DNA of 11,392 nt, taken from a bacterium (GTDB lineage: Bacteria > Pseudomonadota > Alphaproteobacteria > Rs-D84). Below, in pieces: positions 1-5,370 of this stretch. A program made the position numbers and the translations under genes. The notes under the pieces are model-generated. The model was not told the DNA's origin. It saw nothing but the letters and a program-made list of their open reading frames with translations, and made no database searches. The stretch lies in the NCBI GenBank assembly GCA_014802705.1, contig JAAVBR010000023.1, positions 1 to 11,392 of the forward strand, given 5' to 3'. Within the stretch, counting starts at the first letter, position 1. The number at the start of each line of letters is the position of its first letter.

Positions 1-18
1 AACGTACCAGATCACAAT

Positions 19-78
19 GGATCCCGGTTCTTTGAAAAACAATTATCAATTGTTTTTCAAATTCAGTGCCGGGATGAC
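19..78. repeat. Nested palindromic intergenic repeat
   Basis: The outer arms ATCCCGG (21-27) and CCGGGAT (69-75) are perfect reverse complements. The minus strand reads GTCATCCCGG at one end and CCGGGATCCA at the other, the look of dispersed intergenic palindromes common in Alphaproteobacteria (family resemblance from memory, not searched). Inside them sits a second perfect palindrome: TTTGAAAAACAATT (31-44), a 3-nt loop ATC, then AATTGTTTTTCAAA (48-61). The inner one is AT-rich and the outer GC-rich, so the inner may have inserted into the loop of the outer. No open reading frame here looks real. Confidence 0.7.
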
Positions 79-129
79 GACAAGTGTGGGACGGTTCCCC
101 CGTGTCCAAGAGGACTGTTGGAAAACATG

Positions 130-158
130 TTGCAAAAATCGGCGCAATCGGTTATAAT
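130..158 (+). promoter_or_regulatory. Promoter of the cysteine-rich secreted protein gene
   Basis: A -35 box TTGCAA (130-135) and a perfect -10 box TATAAT (153-158) are separated by 17 bases, so transcription would start near 165. It points into the inverted segment at 200-286 and the cysteine-rich gene. It lies outside the inverted segment, so inversion would leave the promoter in place and change only what follows it. Confidence 0.7.
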
Positions 159-183
159 CCGTGGGGTAGAGGGCGAAAACACT

Positions 184-231
184 ATGCCTAATCCAAAGGG
201 ACGTTTGCATACGACAAAATTCCCAATATAA
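184..231 (+). CDS. Possible 15-codon leader peptide (OFF orientation)
   Basis: An ATG at 184 sits 10 bases after AGAGGG (168-173), about 19 bases downstream of the predicted transcription start. It encodes MPNPKGRLHTTKFPI and then stops. In the flipped orientation the same start would give only MPNPKGRLD before a stop, ending ahead of the strong ribosome binding site of the secreted protein. It may be translated, but it could equally be a by-product of the direct repeat ATGCCTAATCCAAA, which recurs at 269. No function is assigned. Confidence 0.25.
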   Translation: MPNPKGRLHTTKFPI

Positions 232-250
232 AAATCCCGGTTTTCCGCAC
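188..250 (-). pseudogene. Detached signal-peptide start of the cysteine-rich protein
   Basis: A GTG at 250 lies 5 bases after a perfect AGGAGG (261-256) and opens a 20-codon frame reading MRKTGIFILGILSYANV then PLD and a stop. This is a classic signal peptide n-region (Arg, Lys) and hydrophobic core with no mature part. The missing continuation, GLFSAPAMAETC with an Ala-Met-Ala cleavage site, is on the plus strand from 287. The two halves join in frame when 200-286 is inverted. No promoter was seen that would transcribe this fragment on the minus strand. I read it as the displaced 5' end of the gene that ends at 790, not as an independent gene. Confidence 0.8.
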
Positions 251-286
251 TTTTTCCTCCTGATTTTTATGCCTAATCCAAACGTC
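200..286. other. Inverted 87-bp segment carrying a gene's start (candidate inverton, OFF)
   Basis: The ends are GACGTTTG (200-207) and CAAACGTC (279-286), perfect 8-bp inverted repeats; counting the bases just inside, 10 of 11 match. The minus strand inside reads AGGAGG (261-256), 5 bases, a GTG start (250-248) and 17 codons of an obvious signal peptide start. Flipping the segment places these codons exactly in frame with GGT TTG TTT at 287, giving one continuous secreted protein behind the promoter at 130-158. In the orientation given, promoter and coding body are disconnected from start codon and ribosome binding site. No recombinase gene is in the window, so the mechanism (site-specific recombinase or replication template switching) is open. 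Confidence 0.8.
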
Positions 287-790
287 GGTTTGTTTTCGGC
301 GCCGGCGATGGCGGAAACGTGCAGTATAGAAGAGGGGATTGTTGAGACTGAGGATTTTGCGGTCAAAGAGGCCTTTTCTAATTCAAGGGTGGGTGTTTAT
401 GCGACATGCGACACCAAGACAGACGATACAGGGGCGTATATTCTTGACGCGTGTGGTATAGGTGCGCGGGTGTATTCGGCATGTTTTCCGGATTTTGAGG
501 GTTTGACGAGGGATTTTGTATTAGATAGGACGGGAAACTCTTATGGGGGCGTGTACTGCTATTGCACCGTGGAGAGCGTGGGGGCGTATAAGTGTGCTGT
601 GAATGGCGATATTGCTATTTGGGTTTCGCCGGGCAGTTCGTCGACAGCTGACCTTAAATTTGCATCCGAAACAGCATGTAGCAGGGGCTGTAGGGAGGCC
701 TGTATGGATCGAATGAATCGATCAACGCAGCTTTTTATAGAGCGGGCGTGTGGCGAGGACGCCGATACGATTTTGAATAATTTTTTATAA
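269..790 (+). CDS. Cysteine-rich secreted protein, 5' end inverted (phase OFF)
   Basis: Not recognised as a known family. The frame open here starts with ATG at 269 but has no ribosome binding site (the upstream bases are pyrimidine-rich) and begins mid signal peptide: GLFSAPAMAETC, with a good cleavage site after Ala-Met-Ala. The true start lies inverted on the minus strand at 250; restored, the protein would be about 184 residues. The mature part has about 11 cysteines, including CYC, SRGCREAC and a late ERACGE, which suggests several disulphides in an exported protein. Codons such as ATA, AGG and TTA are more frequent than in neighbouring genes, hinting at a different origin or low expression. 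It converges on rpmH and shares the terminator at 860-888. A decayed pseudogene is less likely, because the 167 codons after the junction are intact. Confidence 0.75.
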   Translation: MPNPNVGLFSAPAMAETCSIEEGIVETEDFAVKEAFSNSRVGVYATCDTKTDDTGAYILDACGIGARVYSACFPDFEGLTRDFVLDRTGNSYGGVYCYCTVESVGAYKCAVNGDIAIWVSPGSSSTADLKFASETACSRGCREACMDRMNRSTQLFIERACGEDADTILNNFL

Positions 791-859
791 GGGTATTTAT
801 TCGGCGATCCGCCCATGCATCAAAAATCCCGCCGGGGCATTTGGGCGAGGTGGGGGATT

Positions 860-888
860 AAAAAAACCGGCATTGCCGGTCTTTTTTA
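860..888. terminator. Bidirectional terminator between cysteine-rich gene and rpmH
   Basis: The stem ACCGGC (866-871) / GCCGGT (875-880) has a 3-nt loop, with an A-run at 860-866 on one side and a T-run at 882-887 on the other. It can therefore work in both directions. On the minus strand it directly follows, and overlaps, the rpmH stop codon. On the plus strand it closes the gene ending at 790. Confidence 0.85.
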
Positions 889-1038
889 ATTTGCAGCCGT
901 CGGGGCCAAGCGTTTGCGGCCCGCAGCGCGACGGCGGCTTAAGACATCGCGGCCGCCCTTGGTCGACATTCTTTCCCGGAACCCGTGTGTGCGCACGCGG
1001 CGGGTTTTCGACGGTTGATAAGTACGTTTTGTTGCCAT
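886..1038 (-). CDS. rpmH: 50S ribosomal protein L34
   Basis: L34 is a small, very basic protein of the large ribosomal subunit that binds 23S rRNA. The 50-residue product begins MATKRTYQPSKTRRVRTHGF, followed by RERMSTKGGRDVLSRRRAAG and RKRLAPTAAN. That is the full family signature: KRTYQPS near the start, then HGFRxRM, then the GRxVLxRRRxxGR block. The length is normal for the family. A good ribosome binding site AAGGAT lies just before the ATG, and a weaker promoter of its own lies at 1061-1089. Unusually, rnpA, the protein subunit of RNase P that almost always follows rpmH, is missing; a terminator begins at the stop codon instead. Transcription from the promoter at 1228-1255 would also read through the microprotein gene into rpmH. 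Confidence 0.97.
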   Translation of the reverse strand: MATKRTYQPSKTRRVRTHGFRERMSTKGGRDVLSRRRAAGRKRLAPTAAN

Positions 1039-1060
1039 AATTAAATCCTTTTGTGCGTCC

Positions 1061-1089
1061 ATTTAACCACAGGTTTTGGGAAAATGCAA
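1061..1089 (-). promoter_or_regulatory. Probable proximal rpmH promoter
   Basis: On the minus strand TTGCAT (1089-1084), a 17-base spacer and TTAAAT (1066-1061) form a reasonable sigma70-type promoter. It lies between the microprotein stop and the rpmH start and would begin transcripts near 1054, just ahead of the rpmH ribosome binding site. It would let rpmH be made independently of the upstream small gene. Confidence 0.5.
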
Positions 1090-1096
1090 CCTTTTT

Positions 1097-1204
1097 TTAT
1101 TTTTTCTTGCCATCGCTGATCAGGCCAAAGTGTTTCAGCCCCAGCAACGTCATGTGGTAACTGAACAAAGCGCAAAATAATTTCCATAACGGTAAGAAAA
1201 ACAT
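1097..1204 (-). CDS. 35-residue hydrophobic microprotein upstream of rpmH
   Basis: This small frame encodes MFFLPLWKLFCALFSYHMTL then LGLKHFGLISDGKKK. Residues 2-24 are strongly hydrophobic and the end is basic (GKKK), so a single membrane segment with a positively charged C-terminus is likely. The support is unusually good for so short a frame: an AGAGG ribosome binding site 6 bases before the ATG, and a near-consensus promoter (TTGACA, 16 bases, TACAAT) immediately upstream. The gene reads towards rpmH and ends 58 bases before it. I do not recognise the family. It could be a conserved small membrane protein, or a leader whose translation affects rpmH expression. A longer overlapping minus-strand frame across 1041-1358 lacks such signals. 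Confidence 0.6.
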   Translation of the reverse strand: MFFLPLWKLFCALFSYHMTLLGLKHFGLISDGKKK

Positions 1205-1227
1205 TTTTAACCTCTTGATTCAAAAAC

Positions 1228-1255
1228 ATTGTACTAAAAATATATAATTTGTCAA
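1228..1255 (-). promoter_or_regulatory. Strong promoter for microprotein and rpmH
   Basis: On the minus strand a perfect -35 box TTGACA (1255-1250), 16 bases and a -10 box TACAAT (1233-1228) form one of the best promoter matches in the window. The -35 box is back to back with that of gyrA (1277-1282), so the two transcription units are divergent and closely spaced. Confidence 0.75.
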
Positions 1256-1276
1256 TATATTTTTTGGGTTTATTTC

Positions 1277-1306
1277 TTGACCAAAAGCCTAAAAATTTGC
1301 TATCTT
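1277..1306 (+). promoter_or_regulatory. gyrA promoter with extended -10
   Basis: TTGACC (1277-1282), an 18-base spacer and TATCTT (1301-1306), with TGC just before the -10 (extended -10 type). Transcription would start near 1313 and leave a leader of roughly 23 bases. Gyrase genes are often stimulated by relaxation of DNA supercoiling, and a divergent neighbour promoter 21 bases away would fit such sensitivity; this regulation is inference. Confidence 0.65.
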
Positions 1307-1335
1307 GCGTCTGTGAAAAAGAAGGATATTTCGGT

Positions 1336-4155
1336 ATGGATGAAACAACAAATTTCAATGAAATTGGCGAAGTAAAGGTGCCCCAGTCGTCACTGGAACA
1401 CGAAATGCGGACCAGCTTTTTGGATTACGCGATGTCGGTGATTGTCGATCGTGCGTTGCCGGACGTGCGCGACGGGTGCAAACCGGTGCATCGGCGTATC
1501 TTGTACGTGATGAATGATGTGGCGCCCGCGACACGCGCGACCGTCAAATCCGCCCGTATTGTCGGGGACGTGATGGGTAAATATCACCCCCATGGCGACA
1601 GTTCGATTTACGAAGCCATGGTGCGTATGGGCCAAGACTTTTCCATGGGGGAAATGTTGGTCCAGGGCCAGGGGAACTTTGGATCCCGCGACGGGGACAA
1701 GGCCGCCGCCATGCGTTATACCGAGGCCAGACTCTCGAAACTGGGGGCCTCGCTGATGGACGATATGGACAAAGACACGGTGGATTGGATGCCGAATTTT
1801 GACGGCACGTTGCAGGAACCGACCGTGTTGCCGACGAAATTTCCGAATTTTTTGGTCAACGGGGGTTCCGGGATTGCGGTCGGGATGGCGACGAATGTGC
1901 CGACGTATAATCTGGGGGAAATTTGCAACGGGATCTTGGCGATTTTGAACAATCGCGAATTGACCGATGACGAATTGTTCGGCATTATCCCCGGGCCGGA
2001 TTTCCCGACGGGCGGCATCATCATGGGGCACGCCGGGGCGTACAAGGCGCACACCACGGGGCGCGGTTCCATTATCGTACGGTCGAAAACCCATATCGAA
2101 GATTTCCGTGATCACCAGGCCATCATCGTGGATGAAATTCCGTACCAGGTGAACAAGGCCCAGATGATTATCAAGATCGCCGAACTGATCAAGGACAAGC
2201 GGATCGAAGGCATTTCGGAAATTCGCGACGAATCGTCCAAGGAAGGTCTGCGCATCGTCATTGAATTAAAGCGTGATGCCATCGCGGATGTGGTCTTGAA
2301 CCATTTGTTCCAATACACGGAAATGCAGACGAATTTCCCGGTGAACATGATGGCGTTGAATCGCGGCCGGCCGATGTTGTTTAATGTGCGCGGCGTGTTG
2401 GATGCCTTTATCGAATTCCGGGCCGAAGTGATCCGGCGGCGCACCATCTTTGATTTGAACAAGGCCCGCGCCCGGGCGCACACGTTGTTGGGCCTGTCGG
2501 TGGCGGTGGGCAATCTGGACGAAGTCATCAATTTGATCAAGACCAGTGAATCGCCCGAGGCGGCGCGTATCGCCCTGACATCCCGCGGGTGGAAGGCGGC
2601 GGATATCGAATCCTATATCCAATTGATTGACGACCCGAACACCGAATATGAAAACGGCCTGTTCCATATGTCCGAAGATCAGGCGCGCGCCATTTTGGAA
2701 TTGCAATTGCATCGTTTAACGGGGCTGGAACGCGACAAGATTCACAATGACTTGGTGGAATTGGGCGGCACCATCCGTGACCTGTTGGATATTTTGGGCA
2801 GTTATGAACGCATCATCCAGATTATTCGCGACGAAACCGCCGCGGTGCGTGACAATTGGGCGTCGGCCCGTCGGACCGAAATATCGGATGCCGAGGTGGA
2901 TATTGACATCGAAGACCTGATTGCGCGCGAAGACATGGTGGTGACGGTGTCCAACACCGGGTATATCAAGCGCGTGGCCCTGGATACCTATCGCGCGCAA
3001 AAGCGCGGGGGCAAGGGCCGCAATGCCATGACGACCAAAGAAGATGACTATGTCGTCCAGGTCTTTGTCGCCAACACGCATACGCCGCTGTTGTTCTTTA
3101 GTTCCAAGGGATTGTGCTATAAACTGAAAACCTATAAGTTGCCAGAGGCCACCGCCGCGTCCAAGGGCCGGCCGTTGGTCAATCTGTTGCCGTTGTCAGA
3201 CGGGGAAACGATTACCGCCATTTTGCCGGTGTCGGACGAAGATGTTCAGCGTGTCGCCGCATCGGGCAAAGAACATTTCCTGATGTTCGCGACCGCGGCC
3301 GGGACCGTGCGCCGCAACCGGATGTCGGATTTTGATTCCATCCGCGCGAATGGTAAAATCGCCATGAAATTGGATGAGGGCGACAGTTTGATTTCCGTCT
3401 TGCCCTGTACCGAGGATCAGGATGTCTTCCTGTCCACGGTGCGTGGCCGCTGTATCCGATTCCCGGTGTCGGAAATCCGTATCTTTGCGGGCCGTAATTC
3501 GACCGGTGTGCGCGGGTTGACATTGGGCGCGGATGATCGCGTGATCGGGATGGCGATGCTGGAACATGGGGAAACGGATTCCGCCGTGCGCGCCGCGTAT
3601 ATCAAGCAATCGCGCGCCGCGCGTCGTGCCCTGACCGGGATCGAGGAAGAGGCCGGCGACACCGATGAAGAAGCCACGACCTTGGTCTTGGACGATGCCA
3701 AAATGCAACAGATGGCGGCCGCCGAACAATTTATTTTGACCATTTCCGAAAACGGCTTTGGCAAGCGCACCAGTTCGTACGAATACCGCGTGACGCATCG
3801 TGGCGGGAATGGCTTTGCCAACATTAAACTGGGCGGGAAAAACACCGCGGTGGCGGGATCGTTCCCGGTAACCGATGACCAGGATATTATCATGGTGACC
3901 GACGGGGGCAAGATTATCCGGACCCCGGTGGCCGATGTTCGCATTGCGGGCCGCGCGACGGCGGGGGTGACCCTGTTGCGGACCGCCGAAAATGAAAAGG
4001 TGGTGTCCGCCATCGCCATCGTGCGTGATGATGATGCCGAAGAAGAGGCTGTTATCGATACCGACGCGGGGACAGACGCCGAGGCCGGCGCCGATGTGAC
4101 CGCCCCGACCGATGATGCCGCGGCCGAAACCCAACAGGTGACCGATGAACAATAG
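1336..4155 (+). CDS. gyrA: DNA gyrase subunit A
   Basis: This is the breakage-reunion subunit of the cytoplasmic type II topoisomerase (with GyrB) that introduces negative supercoils. The ATG at 1336 is chosen because AGAAGGAT lies about 9 bases upstream and the promoter lies just before; the frame stays open further upstream but that would cross the promoter. The product is 939 residues. The winged-helix and catalytic region has AAMRYTEARL with the active-site Tyr at 128. The quinolone-resistance region HPHGDSSIYE (84-93) keeps the sensitive Ser at 89, with Glu at 93 (E. coli position 87). QKRGGKG (555-561) is the GyrA box of the DNA-wrapping C-terminal domain, which separates it from ParC. 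A loop rich in Glu and Asp precedes EQFILTISENGFGKR, as in other Alphaproteobacteria. The last 40 residues are an acidic tail. The stop overlaps the next start by 11 bases. Confidence 0.98.
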   Translation: MDETTNFNEIGEVKVPQSSLEHEMRTSFLDYAMSVIVDRALPDVRDGCKPVHRRILYVMNDVAPATRATVKSARIVGDVMGKYHPHGDSSIYEAMVRMGQDFSMGEMLVQGQGNFGSRDGDKAAAMRYTEARLSKLGASLMDDMDKDTVDWMPNFDGTLQEPTVLPTKFPNFLVNGGSGIAVGMATNVPTYNLGEICNGILAILNNRELTDDELFGIIPGPDFPTGGIIMGHAGAYKAHTTGRGSIIVRSKTHIEDFRDHQAIIVDEIPYQVNKAQMIIKIAELIKDKRIEGISEIRDESSKEGLRIVIELKRDAIADVVLNHLFQYTEMQTNFPVNMMALNRGRPMLFNVRGVLDAFIEFRAEVIRRRTIFDLNKARARAHTLLGLSVAVGNLDEVINLIKTSESPEAARIALTSRGWKAADIESYIQLIDDPNTEYENGLFHMSEDQARAILELQLHRLTGLERDKIHNDLVELGGTIRDLLDILGSYERIIQIIRDETAAVRDNWASARRTEISDAEVDIDIEDLIAREDMVVTVSNTGYIKRVALDTYRAQKRGGKGRNAMTTKEDDYVVQVFVANTHTPLLFFSSKGLCYKLKTYKLPEATAASKGRPLVNLLPLSDGETITAILPVSDEDVQRVAASGKEHFLMFATAAGTVRRNRMSDFDSIRANGKIAMKLDEGDSLISVLPCTEDQDVFLSTVRGRCIRFPVSEIRIFAGRNSTGVRGLTLGADDRVIGMAMLEHGETDSAVRAAYIKQSRAARRALTGIEEEAGDTDEEATTLVLDDAKMQQMAAAEQFILTISENGFGKRTSSYEYRVTHRGGNGFANIKLGGKNTAVAGSFPVTDDQDIIMVTDGGKIIRTPVADVRIAGRATAGVTLLRTAENEKVVSAIAIVRDDDAEEEAVIDTDAGTDAEAGADVTAPTDDAAAETQQVTDEQ

Positions 4156-4522
4156 TGAATATTTTTCATCCATCAACGATGTGTCGGTGCAATTAAATGT
4201 GCCGGCACACACGTTGCGTTATTGGGAAAAGCAATTTCCGGTCGCCATTCGGCCGACAACCGGGGCAGGGGGGCGCCGGTATTACCGGGCGGAAACGGTC
4301 GCGCGGCTGCGCGTGATTCGCGATTTGCTCTATGACCATGGGATGACGATTGCCGGGGTGAAAAAATTACTGCGTGATGGGAATTTGCCGGAAAACGCCG
4401 CCGATTTAATGGCGCGCGGGGATGCGGCGGCGGAACTGCGCGTGGCGGCGGATGCGTCCACCACCGCGGTCGTGGGGGCCGCGATCGATTTATTGCAAGA
4501 GGCAAAAAAACTCTTGGTTTGA
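4145..4522 (+). CDS. MerR-family transcriptional regulator
   Basis: A 125-residue protein with an N-terminal MerR-type winged helix. It begins with a recognition helix region INDVSVQLNVPAHTLRYWEK (residues 10-29), then GGRRYYR for the wing and MTIAGVKKLL for the second helix pair. No metal or drug-binding cysteines and no long dimer coiled coil are evident. The C-terminal 50 residues are Ala-rich and probably helical. It resembles the small MerR proteins that in Alphaproteobacteria usually follow ihfA; neither ihfA nor the fatty-acid genes are here. Its ATG overlaps the end of gyrA by 11 bases and follows AGGTG closely, so translation is probably coupled to gyrA. DNA target and effector are unknown. 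Confidence 0.88.
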   Translation: MNNSEYFSSINDVSVQLNVPAHTLRYWEKQFPVAIRPTTGAGGRRYYRAETVARLRVIRDLLYDHGMTIAGVKKLLRDGNLPENAADLMARGDAAAELRVAADASTTAVVGAAIDLLQEAKKLLV

Positions 4523-4539
4523 CACGAGGGGGCGTTTTT

Positions 4540-5343
4540 ATGTTGCGGGCCACACAGCGTTCAGAAATATTGCCGGACGGCATTGAAAGATTGCCCGACC
4601 CCACCGGGGGCGTGATGCGGCATTTTATGTCCAATATGGTCTGCGCCCTGATCTGGTCCCGGGCCCGGCGTAAAAAGGTGCGGGCCGTCTTAAATTCCAA
4701 TGTGTTGGGGTATTTGACCTTTATTCGCCAGAATATCGGCACGCGGATTCGGCGGGTTAAAATTTTGGTCGGGTATCGGGGGCGCAACCTGTTGATCGCG
4801 GTGAACGGCCGGTATATCTTTAAATTTCAAATTCCGGGGAAAAAGTATCGGGTGAATATGGCGCTGCGGGAAAAGCGGATTGTGGACGCGTTGATGCCGC
4901 ATGGGCGTGGCCTGGTGCCGGGGGTGGAATTGTTGCGTTATCGCGATATGAATGTGCGGCGGTATGATTTTATTGCCGGCAAATCCATGCGGACATTGCC
5001 TTTGCATCAAATCATCGCGCACGAACAGGCATTGGCCCAACAGGTGGCGCGCTTTATTTATGATATTGGTATGGCCGATCCCGCCGAAATTCGCGATTTA
5101 AAAGACAAACCTACGGCGCGTCCCGGCTATATGCGCGGGTGGTTCCACGGAGATATTTACGAAAACTTTATCATTGATCCCGCGACGATGAAATTGGTTG
5201 CCTTTATTGATTGGGAAGATTGTGCGTGGGGTGATTTTTCGGACCAGTTTGCGTCCAACCCCCGCTATACGCGGCCGGATTTTATGGGGCGCGTCGGGGC
5301 CGAATACAAAAAAATCTGGGACGCCGAACATCGTCAAAAATAA
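4540..5343 (+). CDS. Phosphotransferase of the APH/choline-kinase fold
   Basis: A 267-residue cytoplasmic kinase-like protein. It has an N-lobe Lys in YIFKF (Lys95), a likely helix Glu in ALREKR (Glu111), the catalytic Brenner-type motif HGDIYEN (203-209, catalytic Asp205, metal-binding Asn209) and the metal-binding IDWED (Asp224). These are the hallmarks of PF01636-like kinases, which phosphorylate aminoglycosides, choline, homoserine, sugars or lipopolysaccharide core. The substrate cannot be read from the sequence, and chromosomal position behind gyrA and merR gives no reason to call it a resistance gene. The ATG at 4540 is preferred over a TTG at 4519 because GAGGGGG (4525-4531) lies 8 bases before it. 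It starts 17 bases after the merR stop and is closed by the hairpin at 5342-5370. Confidence 0.82.
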   Translation: MLRATQRSEILPDGIERLPDPTGGVMRHFMSNMVCALIWSRARRKKVRAVLNSNVLGYLTFIRQNIGTRIRRVKILVGYRGRNLLIAVNGRYIFKFQIPGKKYRVNMALREKRIVDALMPHGRGLVPGVELLRYRDMNVRRYDFIAGKSMRTLPLHQIIAHEQALAQQVARFIYDIGMADPAEIRDLKDKPTARPGYMRGWFHGDIYENFIIDPATMKLVAFIDWEDCAWGDFSDQFASNPRYTRPDFMGRVGAEYKKIWDAEHRQK

Positions 5344-5370
5344 AAATCCCCGCATGATGCGGGGATTTTT
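5342..5370. terminator. Bidirectional terminator between convergent operons
   Basis: A perfect hairpin with arms AAAAATCCCCGCA (5342-5354) and TGCGGGGATTTTT (5358-5370) and a 3-nt loop TGA. A-rich and T-rich flanks make it work on both strands. It ends the gyrA-merR-kinase unit on the plus strand and the six-gene prepilin operon on the minus strand, directly beside both stop codons. Confidence 0.92.

Larger units (their letters stand above)
184..282. repeat. Pair of 14-bp direct repeats (184-197 and 269-282)
   Basis: ATGCCTAATCCAAA occurs exactly at 184-197 and at 269-282. The second copy lies within the proposed inverted segment and the first lies outside it. If 200-286 is flipped, the second copy becomes the reverse complement of the first, 6 bases away. 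Together they form a perfect 14-bp hairpin with loop GGGACG directly upstream of the ribosome binding site. The direct repeat is therefore best explained as a hairpin whose right arm has been inverted. Confidence 0.85.

Noticed and set aside
200..286. Explaining the broken gene as simple pseudogene decay
   Set aside because: The two halves join exactly in frame at matching inverted repeats and the remaining frame is intact, which random decay would not produce.
46..366. A 106-codon minus-strand frame across the inverted segment and repeat
   Set aside because: It crosses both the nested palindrome and the promoter, and has no recognisable features; the real minus-strand signal here is the short GTG frame with AGGAGG.
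1041..1358. A 105-codon minus-strand frame overlapping the microprotein and the gyrA start
   Set aside because: It spans both divergent promoters and the gyrA start; the 35-codon frame has the better ribosome binding site and promoter.
1585..1617. Fluoroquinolone-resistance substitution in gyrA
   Set aside because: The key Ser (residue 89, E. coli 83) is wild type; Glu at 93 is a common natural variant of Asp87.
3196..4212. A 338-codon minus-strand open frame across the 3' half of gyrA
   Set aside because: It is antisense to conserved gyrA codons, His/Gly/Arg-rich as expected for a GC-rich shadow frame, and has no ribosome binding site or family motif.
4540..5343. Calling the kinase an aminoglycoside resistance gene
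   Set aside because: Only the general fold motifs are visible and the setting is chromosomal housekeeping, with no mobile element around it.
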